A stretch of DNA of 10,116 bases, taken from assembly GCA_016194825.1 (NCBI GenBank), contig JACQAR010000071.1:1-10116 (forward strand). The letters are read 5' to 3'. The notes beneath the pieces were generated by a model. That model was not told the DNA's origin, searched no databases, and was given only the letters and a program-made list of their open reading frames with translations. The position numbers were made by a program, and so were the translations under genes. The number at the start of each line of letters is the position of its first letter. Position 1 is the first letter of the stretch. This document shows, in pieces, positions 1-4,963 of the stretch. Source of the stretch: Chlamydiia bacterium. GTDB lineage: Bacteria; Chlamydiota; Chlamydiia; Chlamydiales; SM23-39.

Positions 1-62
1 GTCAGGCGCCTGTCATTGAGGTAGGTCACAGCGAGTTGAAGCACTTCCAGAACTGTCTTCAC
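1..62 (-). CDS. prmC: Release factor glutamine methyltransferase PrmC, N-terminal fragment
   Basis: Partial gene, running off the left edge; only the first 20 codons are present. Read on the minus strand from a GTG at 62-60 it gives MKTVLEVLQLAVTYLNDRRL, which matches the helical start of the PrmC/HemK family, where an 'EVL...A..YL' helix precedes the substrate-binding bundle. The GTG overlaps the prfA stop as GTGA, so translation is probably coupled. PrmC methylates the glutamine of the GGQ motif in RF1 and RF2, so its place directly behind prfA makes functional sense, and prfA-prmC is a common bacterial pair also found in chlamydiae. The identification rests on position and a short N-terminus; the S-adenosylmethionine-binding and NPPY motifs lie outside the window. 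Confidence 0.8.
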   Translation of the reverse strand, partial: MKTVLEVLQLAVTYLNDRRL

Positions 63-1135
63 GATTTTAGTTTCTGCTCGTAGAAATAGTTGACTAGAGG
101 AATCGTCAGATCATCGAGATCTCCCTCCAGGATTTGGTCGAGATTATAGAGTGTGAGATCAATCCGATGATCGGTGACTCGGTTTTGCGGAAAGTTATAG
201 GTACGGATCCTCTCAGAGCGATCTCCACTCCCCACTTGACTCGAACGGACAGCAGACATCTCTGCGTGCGCTTTGCGCATCTGTTCTTCGGCAATTCTCG
301 CTTTCAATAGACGCATAGCCCTATCGCGGTTCTTATGCTGGCTCCTTTCATCTTGGCAAGCGACCACCGTCCCCGTGGGCAGGTGAGTAATGCGGACAGC
401 AGAATCGGTCCGGTTGACGTGCTGACCACCGGCACCTGAAGCGCGGTAGGTATCGATCCTTAAATCTTTTTCCTCAATGACGATGCGATCATCATCGGTG
501 GGCTCGAGCAGAACCGCTACTGTGATCGCCGATGTATGGACCCGTCCCTGCGTTTCGGTTTTGGGGACGCGCTGCACCCGATGGGTCCCTGCCTCATATT
601 GCATGAGACGAAAGACATTTTGTCCGGAAAGAGAAACGATATACTCTTTGTAGCCACCGAGCTCCGATTCAGAAGTAGAGAGCACTTCGTTCTTCCACTT
701 CTTCTGGTCGGCATAATTGCGATACATCCGGGCGCAATCGGCCACAAAAAGAGCCGCCTCATCGCCACCTGTACCAGCCCTTAGCTCTAGAATGATGTTG
801 CGGCTATCACGTGGATCGGGGGGAACAAGGAGCACTTCGAGCTGTTTTGATGCGACATCAATCTCTTTATTTAAGAGAGCGATTTCATCCCGCAAAAGCT
901 GGATCATCTCGGGATCTGTTTCTGTCGGGAAAAGGGCCTCATTTTGGTCTTTTTGCTGACGGAGCGATTCCAGCCGATCCCAAACAGTTTTCAGCTCAGA
1001 GAGCTGAGAATGCTCTTGGGTCAGTTGCCGATACCGCTTTTGATCCGCAATGGCTTCAGGATGTCCCAGCTCCCCTTCGACTTGATTCAGCCGTTCGAGC
1101 AGCTTCAAGACCTTGAGCCGGACATCTTGAATCAC
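59..1135 (-). CDS. prfA: Peptide chain release factor 1 (RF1)
   Basis: RF1 recognises UAA and UAG stop codons in the ribosomal A site and triggers hydrolysis of peptidyl-tRNA. The 358-residue product has the usual full length (about 360). The peptidyl-tRNA hydrolysis loop is present as GAGGQ with the catalytic glutamine at Q238. The stop-codon reading tripeptide of RF1 (PxT, PAT in E. coli) is present as P191-K192-T193 inside RVQRVPKTETQGR; RF2 would have SPF here. The N-terminal ~100 residues are the charged helical domain 1. The start is GTG at 1135-1133, overlapping the rpmE stop (GTGA), and no better start is seen. The stop overlaps the prmC GTG in the same way. It is the middle gene of an rpmE-prfA-prmC operon and shows no sign of damage. 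Confidence 0.97.
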   Translation of the reverse strand: MIQDVRLKVLKLLERLNQVEGELGHPEAIADQKRYRQLTQEHSQLSELKTVWDRLESLRQQKDQNEALFPTETDPEMIQLLRDEIALLNKEIDVASKQLEVLLVPPDPRDSRNIILELRAGTGGDEAALFVADCARMYRNYADQKKWKNEVLSTSESELGGYKEYIVSLSGQNVFRLMQYEAGTHRVQRVPKTETQGRVHTSAITVAVLLEPTDDDRIVIEEKDLRIDTYRASGAGGQHVNRTDSAVRITHLPTGTVVACQDERSQHKNRDRAMRLLKARIAEEQMRKAHAEMSAVRSSQVGSGDRSERIRTYNFPQNRVTDHRIDLTLYNLDQILEGDLDDLTIPLVNYFYEQKLKS

Positions 1136-1449
1136 TTTTTCTTGGACGCTTTAGCTTTGGGCTTTTTATTTTCTTCTTGGCGTTCCTTGTCTTTCATGAC
1201 CGCTTCCGATTTGCGCTGATACTTCTTGGTGAACTTATCGACGCGACCTTCAGAGTCGATGAACTGATTTGACTTGGTGAAGAAGGGATGCGAAGAAGAA
1301 GAAATAGGTACACGGCTAACGGGATACTCTTTCTCTTCGTACTTTTCTTTTTCTTTCGGTTGCAGTGTACTACCGATGATGTATTTGGCCCCTGTTGAAG
1401 AATCGACAAAGAGCACATCGTGGTAAGGAGGGTGGGTTTTTTCTTTCAT
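1132..1449 (-). CDS. rpmE: Ribosomal protein L31, zinc-independent (C-minus) form with basic tail
   Basis: Large-subunit ribosomal protein L31, which bridges the two subunits. The product from ATG 1449 is 105 residues and begins MKEKTHPPYHDVLFVDSSTG, the family's 'HP.Y..V.F.D.STG' opening. No cysteines are present, so it is the zinc-independent type. The last ~25 residues form a lysine-rich tail, which makes it longer than the usual 70-90 residues; chlamydial L31 proteins are also long as far as I recall. An in-frame ATG lies 7 codons upstream (1470), but the start at 1449 is preferred because AAAGGA sits about 9 bases before it and the conserved domain begins there. It is the first gene of the minus-strand operon and its TGA overlaps the prfA GTG. 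Confidence 0.93.
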   Translation of the reverse strand: MKEKTHPPYHDVLFVDSSTGAKYIIGSTLQPKEKEKYEEKEYPVSRVPISSSSHPFFTKSNQFIDSEGRVDKFTKKYQRKSEAVMKDKERQEENKKPKAKASKKK

Positions 1450-1472
1450 GTAGAAAATCCTTTTAAGCATTC

Positions 1473-1501
1473 AGTTTAACTTCTGATCTAGAAAAAAACA
1501 A
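1473..1501 (-). promoter_or_regulatory. Possible sigma-70-type promoter for rpmE-prfA-prmC
   Basis: In the 74-base divergent gap the minus strand shows TTGTTT (1501-1496), 17 bases, then TAAACT (1478-1473). These match the consensus at 3/6 and 4/6. The predicted start near 1466 would leave a leader of under 20 bases containing the AAAGGA ribosome-binding site. The match is weak and rests mainly on spacing and position. I could not find a convincing promoter for the divergent rhomboid gene in the same gap; its ribosome-binding site (GGA, 4 bases before ATG) is also weak. Confidence 0.3.
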
Positions 1502-1523
1502 GGATTTTTCACAAACTGGATAT

Positions 1524-2348
1524 ATGCAAGCAGCTCGTCACTTTAAAATTTTATTGGTTTTAACAGGAGCCGTGGGGATCTTTTCTCCTTTATTACTGCG
1601 GATTTTGGCCCTGTCCTACGAAGGAGTGATGCAGGGCTATTTGTGGCAATTCGTGAGCTATCTCTTCGTAGAGCCGACTGCGACCAACAATTTTGGCTCT
1701 CTGCTCCATCTGGCATTCAACCTTTTTCTACTATGGACCTTTGGCAACGGACTATTAGAGAGGGGAAAAGCGGGGTGGTTCTATGGGCTCTATTTTTCAG
1801 CCGGTTTGGTAGCGAGCCTGATCGCCTTTGGCTTGATGGCGCTGAGCCACAACCGGGTGCTGCTGGCTGGCAATTCCCCCGCCTTATATGCGACCTTGAT
1901 TGGGTGGACTTTGCTCAATCCAAATGCCAAGCTGTTGCTGTTCTTTTCGCTCCCGTTCCGGGCGGCGTGGTTGCTTCTCGGCCTGATTGGCGCCAATCTG
2001 CTCATTGATCTGACCAATGGCAACTGGATCCTCTTCTGCAGCTACGCCAGCGCATGCCTATTTGCCTATCTCTACTCGCTCATCGCCTGGCGTGCTGAGA
2101 GCTGGCTCCCCTTCCTACAGCCCTTTGAGAGAATGGTTTTTCGGCTGATCGAGCGGGGCAAACATCTGTTTAGCAAGGAAAAACGATTCCGGAAGAGCAA
2201 AATCTACGACTTCAAATCAGGACGACCCATTTTAGATGACGAAGAGTTTCTGGATGCTATGCTGACGCGGATTTCACTGTATGGTGAGGAGGCACTCAGC
2301 CCGGCAGAAAAAGAGCGGATGCAAAAAATTTCAGCAAAGAAAAGATAA
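1524..2348 (+). CDS. Rhomboid-family membrane protein, probably protease-dead
   Basis: Predicted inner-membrane protein of 274 residues with about six hydrophobic segments between residues 8 and 190, then a basic cytoplasmic tail. The rhomboid fold is supported by HLAFN (H62, N66), matching the HxxxN of GlpG helix 2, by the G-N-S-P motif with S118 where active rhomboids have GxSG, and by the WQF..Y.F segment (residues ~41-48). In the last core helix, where active enzymes have an A-H-x-x-G motif, the sequence is S173-Y174-A-S-A, so the catalytic histidine seems to be Y174. The tail (about 220-274) has ILDDEEFLDAMLTRIS followed by a LSPAEKERMQKIS end, resembling the small C-terminal domain (DUF6576-like) of many bacterial rhomboids. 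It likely binds membrane clients rather than cutting them (inference). It is divergent from rpmE, and the ATG has only a weak ribosome-binding site. Confidence 0.85.
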   Translation: MQAARHFKILLVLTGAVGIFSPLLLRILALSYEGVMQGYLWQFVSYLFVEPTATNNFGSLLHLAFNLFLLWTFGNGLLERGKAGWFYGLYFSAGLVASLIAFGLMALSHNRVLLAGNSPALYATLIGWTLLNPNAKLLLFFSLPFRAAWLLLGLIGANLLIDLTNGNWILFCSYASACLFAYLYSLIAWRAESWLPFLQPFERMVFRLIERGKHLFSKEKRFRKSKIYDFKSGRPILDDEEFLDAMLTRISLYGEEALSPAEKERMQKISAKKR

Positions 2349-2392
2349 TACCATTCGCAAAAAATAAATTCATAATTTTCCGCGAATGGTAT
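2348..2392. terminator. 11-bp hairpin overlapping the rhomboid stop codon
   Basis: ATACCATTCGC (2348-2358) is perfectly complementary to GCGAATGGTAT (2382-2392), with an AT-rich 23-base loop. The stem starts on the last base of the TAA stop codon. On the plus strand no T-run follows (AACAACAAG), so it is not a classical intrinsic terminator; it may act as an mRNA 3'-end stabiliser or a weak terminator. It lies just before the large palindromic repeat. Confidence 0.45.
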
Positions 2393-2403
2393 AACAACAA
2401 GAC

Positions 2404-2605
2404 CACGCCTTGAGCATTGCTTAAGAGACCTTCTCTGATTTAACTTTCTGTCGATTTTTTGGTTCTTTTGAGCCGATTTTCGACTTCAAAATTGGGGGGC
2501 TATATCGACACCCAGTATATTGCCCCCCAATTTTGAATCGAAAAGCGGCCAAAATAACCTAAAAACTCGACGAAACGTTAATTCAGAGAAGGTCTCTAAG
2601 GCGTG
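2404..2605. repeat. ~200-bp imperfect palindrome, copy 1 of a dispersed repeat
   Basis: The left arm 2424-2500 and right arm 2522-2597 are reverse complements with about seven mismatches and three one-base indels by eye. They run from AGAGACCTTCTCTGA at the outer ends to a GGGGGGC/GCCCCCC clamp at the centre, around a 21-base TATAT...ATAT loop (2501-2521). An outer extension pairs CACGCCTT (2404-2411) with AAGGCGTG (2598-2605), with 12 unpaired bases on the left. A 38-base block (2472-2509) recurs without a mismatch at 10077-10114, so this is a dispersed family, not a local hairpin. It fills the gap between two convergent genes and contains no credible ORF. It resembles a small non-coding mobile element (MITE or REP-like); transcription from either side would give a very stable hairpin, so it could also end both transcripts. 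Confidence 0.85.
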
Positions 2606-2615
2606 CCCATCAAGC

Positions 2616-3149
2616 TTATAGAGTAAGCTCTGCGGTCAGTTGAGCTAAGTCTGACTCTTTGAATCCAAAAGCGGGAGAGCGGTGGTGCCTCGCAGTAGGA
2701 CTCTGTTGAGTTGTCTCAGGTATTGAAGTGCTCTCGCTAAGGGAAACCAAGCTTCTTCGTGCAGCTCGGTCAACAGTGAGGTGCGCAAAAGGATCTACTT
2801 TCCTTCTTGGAGCCATTTCGCTCGCAGCTCTTGTGCGACTTGTGCGATAGGAAGAATCGAGCAGCGGCTGTGGCGCACTTGTCGGATTTATTTTTTCTTG
2901 GATGCGACGCGCAATCCATTGGGCAGCTCCCACAACTGGGGGAGTGACCGCTAGTACTGCAAAAAATCGCGCCGTCCACAAAGCGGCCTTAGCAGCCACT
3001 GGATTTCTAGCTTTAGCAAGATTACCGCCTGCATAGTTGCTCAATATTTGAGCAGCTGTAGGATTGACACATTGGCCAAAAAACGTTTGCTGACTCCGAG
3101 GAGCGGCTACAAACGGATTGCGATACAACGCAGCAGCAGCAGAATGCAT
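2616..3149 (-). CDS. Hypothetical protein with one membrane segment
   Basis: I do not recognise a family. The 177-residue product has an alanine/proline-rich N-terminus (about 1-50). A single hydrophobic stretch follows at residues ~56-80 (LWTARFFAVLAVTPPVVGAA and on), ended by a positive cluster ARRIQ. The remaining ~95 residues are polar, rich in Ser, Thr, Arg and Pro, and probably disordered (around S89-P152). There is no cleavable signal peptide. The ATG at 3149 has AGAGGTG about 6 bases upstream and a good promoter at 3182-3210, which supports a real gene. It lies alone between the palindromic repeat and the tadA block and ends 11 bases from the repeat. A lineage-specific membrane or secreted protein is possible, but nothing in the sequence proves it. 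Confidence 0.65.
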   Translation of the reverse strand: MHSAAAALYRNPFVAAPRSQQTFFGQCVNPTAAQILSNYAGGNLAKARNPVAAKAALWTARFFAVLAVTPPVVGAAQWIARRIQEKINPTSAPQPLLDSSYRTSRTRAASEMAPRRKVDPFAHLTVDRAARRSLVSLSESTSIPETTQQSPTARHHRSPAFGFKESDLAQLTAELTL

Positions 3150-3181
3150 AAAAACACCTCTTTAGTTGTTAATGACCTGCG

Positions 3182-3210
3182 ATTATAAGTCAGAACCAAA
3201 TATATGAAAA
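3182..3210 (-). promoter_or_regulatory. Sigma-70-type promoter for the 2616-3149 gene
   Basis: On the minus strand TTTTCA (3210-3205, 4/6 to consensus) lies 17 bases before a perfect TATAAT (3187-3182). Transcription would start near 3175, leaving a ~25-base leader that holds the AGAGGTG ribosome-binding site. The surrounding 3150-3265 gap is AT-rich and otherwise empty. Confidence 0.6.
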
Positions 3211-3265
3211 GTGCTTTAAATCAACATGTTATAACTAAAAAATCCAATTTTCAGCAACAAAAATT

Positions 3266-3478
3266 TTACTGCTTCGCTAACCATGCTGCTCGCATCGCCA
3301 GCATGCCTGCTAAAACTCCCTCTTCGTAGCGGAAATGGGGATGGTACTCTAGGGCTGGGAAATCATTGGGTTGCAATAGATCGTCTTCGGTCAGGTGCGG
3401 CACGATCTGACGTGCCAGGGCAAGCAGTTTTTGCTTTTGATGAGCAATGAGCTCATCAATCCACAACAGCTCGCTCAC
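3266..3478 (-). CDS. Small conserved-looking protein of unknown function, coupled to tadA
   Basis: A 70-residue soluble protein starting at GTG (3478-3476). AGGAG lies 4 bases before the GTG, and the gene overlaps the end of tadA by 23 bases in another frame, so it is very likely translated and coupled to tadA. The sequence is acidic and helical at the N-terminus, with a motif-like centre LTEDDLLQPNDFPALE and then HFRYEEGVLAGMLAMRAAWL. I assign no function. C. trachomatis has an uncharacterised gene (CT845) beside its tadA homologue, and this could be its counterpart, but I cannot align them here. No cysteines, signal peptide or membrane segment are seen. Confidence 0.75.
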   Translation of the reverse strand: MSELLWIDELIAHQKQKLLALARQIVPHLTEDDLLQPNDFPALEYHPHFRYEEGVLAGMLAMRAAWLAKQ

Positions 3479-4415
3479 GCTTCTCCTGGAAAAAACTCTT
3501 CATAAGGGCGGCCGCTTCTTCTTCAAGGACGTGGCCCGTAATGCTCACTTTATGCATTGGATGCTTCAGAGCAAAAAGATCCACCCAGCTGCCATTGGCA
3601 CCTAGACGCAGATCGGGTGCGGCCCACACCACGCGCTGCACGCGCGAGGCCAGCAAAGCCCCTGCGCACATGGCGCACGGCTCGAGCGTTGTGTAGAGAG
3701 TCATCTCTTCCAGACGCCAATTCCCAATGGCAGAAGCGGCGCTTGTGATGCAGAGCATTTCGGCATGGGCTGTGGCATCCTGCAATAGCTCTACTTGGTT
3801 ATGACCGCGGGCGATGATTTCACCCGCATGGACGAGCACTGCGCCGACAGGAACCTCATCTTTGGCGTAGGCTTTTTTCGCCTCTTTGAGCGCCTCGCGC
3901 ATGAAGCGCTCATCTATTTGCTGCTGCACGCATTGAGCCTTTGCTGCAGTGCACGCACTTGCTTTTTGAGCTGCATCGGCCTGCTCTTTGAGGCGCGTGA
4001 GAATCACTTCGGGAAACACCACTCCATTGAGAATCGAGAAGAGATAGAGGTTGATCGGGCCAAAGGCTTGGGCCGCTCCGTCGAGGATGTACTCCGCCTG
4101 CGCCTCGGTGATTTGCCGGATCTCTTCAAAATTGGGATTGAGCTCAGAGAGGCGTTTGGCAAAATGTTCATAGAGATCGCCGTGCTTGAAAACCCAGCGG
4201 CTAATCACCCATTCGCAGAGCTCTTGATTGCCTGTAGACAACTCCTTCTCATAAGCTTGGAATAGCTCTTCTGTCGTGAGGCGATTCAGAGGACGGCTTC
4301 CAAAATAGGTCCTGTGAAAGGCAGGGGCTGAGGGCAAGTGCTCGTTCTTAATTTCTTTTTTAATCGCGGTGAGAATGTGAGGAATCCAGGGTTGTAAAAT
4401 TTGAAATTGATGCAT
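3456..4415 (-). CDS. tadA: tRNA adenosine(34) deaminase TadA with fused N-terminal domain of unknown function
   Basis: TadA converts A34 to inosine in the anticodon of tRNA-Arg(ACG). The C-terminal ~157 residues carry the full zinc deaminase signature: DATAHAEM with zinc ligand H217 and catalytic E219, and EPCAMC with ligands C247 and C250, plus EVPVGAVLV. The first ~150 residues (HQFQILQPWIPHIL..., CEWVISRWVFKHGDLY...) are a helical domain I do not recognise. The ATG at 4415 is chosen over a TTG at 4469 because AAGGA sits 8 bases before it. The linker (~150-170) is odd, alanine-rich and low in complexity (AAQKASACTAAKAQC). A separate tadA starting at GTG 3929, with CAAAGG 8 bases upstream, would be 157 residues and put the catalytic residues at H55, E57, C85 and C88, two off E. 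coli numbering. The ORF may therefore be two overlapping genes joined by a one-base change. Confidence 0.9.
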   Translation of the reverse strand: MHQFQILQPWIPHILTAIKKEIKNEHLPSAPAFHRTYFGSRPLNRLTTEELFQAYEKELSTGNQELCEWVISRWVFKHGDLYEHFAKRLSELNPNFEEIRQITEAQAEYILDGAAQAFGPINLYLFSILNGVVFPEVILTRLKEQADAAQKASACTAAKAQCVQQQIDERFMREALKEAKKAYAKDEVPVGAVLVHAGEIIARGHNQVELLQDATAHAEMLCITSAASAIGNWRLEEMTLYTTLEPCAMCAGALLASRVQRVVWAAPDLRLGANGSWVDLFALKHPMHKVSITGHVLEEEAAALMKSFFQEKRERAVVD

Positions 4416-4440
4416 CAGAATATCCTTGTTTTGTCCCTCA

Positions 4441-4469
4441 AATTTATCAGGTCGGAAGATGGTCTGCAA
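4441..4469 (-). promoter_or_regulatory. Possible promoter for the tadA transcript
   Basis: On the minus strand TTGCAG (4469-4464), 17 bases, then TAAATT (4446-4441); 3/6 and 4/6 matches. It would start transcription about 20 bases before the AAGGA and ATG at 4415. The -35 would coincide with the alternative TTG start, which argues against that start. This is weak evidence on its own. Confidence 0.3.
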
Positions 4470-4478
4470 GAGTTCCAG

Positions 4479-4507
4479 TTGCTCATTTTTTCAAAATCGG
4501 GTAAAAT
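4479..4507 (+). promoter_or_regulatory. Sigma-70-type promoter for rpsO-pnp
   Basis: TTGCTC (4479-4484), 17 bases, then TAAAAT (4502-4507, 5/6). Transcription would start near 4514, giving a ~24-base leader with a strong AAAGGAG ribosome-binding site before the rpsO ATG. It faces away from the tadA transcript. The leader is too short for the elaborate S15-binding pseudoknot known from E. coli rpsO, unless that fold extends into the coding region. Confidence 0.55.
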
Positions 4508-4537
4508 CCATAACGAAAAAAAGGAGAACTTCCTCAA

Positions 4538-4807
4538 ATGTCTATAGATAAAGGTACCAAGGAAGAAATCACAAAAAAATTTCAGTTACACGAGAAAGAC
4601 ACCGGCTCCGCCGATGTTCAAATCGCTATTTTAACTGAAAGAATCGCCGAAATCACGGAACACCTGAAGCGGTCTCCCAAAGACGAAAGCTCCCGGCTCG
4701 CCCTCTTAAAACTCGTCGGGCAAAGACGTAAATTGCTCGATTATCTCAACTCCACGGACACGAAACGGTATCAAAACCTCATCGTTCGCCTGAATTTGAG
4801 AAAGTAA
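4538..4807 (+). CDS. rpsO: 30S ribosomal protein S15
   Basis: S15 binds the central domain of 16S rRNA early in assembly and contributes to bridges with the 50S subunit. The product is 89 residues, exactly the family's length. It carries the signature residues HEKDTGSADVQIAILTERI (19-37) for the first helices and the helix 3 region LLKLVGQRRKLLDYL, whose H/D/R positions contact 16S rRNA. The ATG is preceded by AAAGGAG. It is first in a plus-strand cluster with pnp downstream (156-base gap), the same order as in E. coli and chlamydiae. Confidence 0.97.
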   Translation: MSIDKGTKEEITKKFQLHEKDTGSADVQIAILTERIAEITEHLKRSPKDESSRLALLKLVGQRRKLLDYLNSTDTKRYQNLIVRLNLRK

Positions 4808-4851
4808 CGTCCTCCCCGCTCCCTAAGCTCAAGCGTATGGATGCGGGGCGT
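4807..4851 (+). terminator. Possible terminator or attenuator after rpsO
   Basis: CCCCGC (4814-4819) pairs with GCGGGG (4843-4848) around a 23-base loop, possibly extended by ACG/CGT, and is followed by TTTT then CAT. The T-run is short, so termination would be partial, allowing some read-through into pnp. Confidence 0.4.
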
Positions 4852-4864
4852 TTTCATAACCCCA

Positions 4865-4943
4865 GGAGATAGGTGATAGAGAACAGAAAAAAAGAGTTAA
4901 CAGTCGTTAAAGATTTTTTTCTGATTTCTATTGCGCCTTCTCT
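4865..4943 (+). promoter_or_regulatory. Long leader hairpin upstream of pnp, candidate RNase III processing site
   Basis: A nearly 80-base foldback in the rpsO-pnp gap. The apex is TTAAC (4897-4901), loop AGTC, GTTAA (4906-4910). Below a 3x3 internal loop, CAGAAAAAAA (4884-4893) pairs with TTTTTTTCTG (4914-4923). ATAGAGA (4876-4882) pairs with the following TTTCTAT, and GAGA-AGG (4866-4873, one bulged T) pairs with CCTTCTC (4936-4942). The pnp ribosome-binding site AGGAA (4954-4958) begins about 11 bases after it. In E. coli a long stem in the pnp leader is cut by RNase III and then used by PNPase to repress its own mRNA. The same role here is inferred from position and shape, not sequence homology. 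The T7 run could alternatively make it a terminator for rpsO. Confidence 0.65.
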
Positions 4944-4963
4944 ATTCATTTATAGGAATTTAT

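Noticed and set aside
1450..1470. ATG at 1470 as the L31 start
   Set aside because: The ribosome-binding site AAAGGA lies between 1470 and 1449, and L31 homology starts at 1449.
2349..2615. CRISPR array or small RNA gene in the repeat-rich gap
   Set aside because: The repeats are inverted arms of one palindrome, not direct repeats with spacers; no tRNA or known RNA fold is seen.
3795..4265. 156-codon plus-strand frame opposite the tadA ORF
   Set aside because: Opposite a gene with intact deaminase motifs and a good start; no ribosome-binding site and no recognisable domain.
4416..4469. TTG start at 4469 giving tadA an 18-residue longer N-terminus
   Set aside because: No ribosome-binding site before the TTG, while ATG 4415 has AAGGA at good spacing; the region also holds a possible promoter.
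4931..4963. TTG start for pnp adding 11 residues
   Set aside because: It lies in the leader hairpin, lacks a ribosome-binding site, and PNPases begin at the MQKEIIEV-like strand encoded from 4964.
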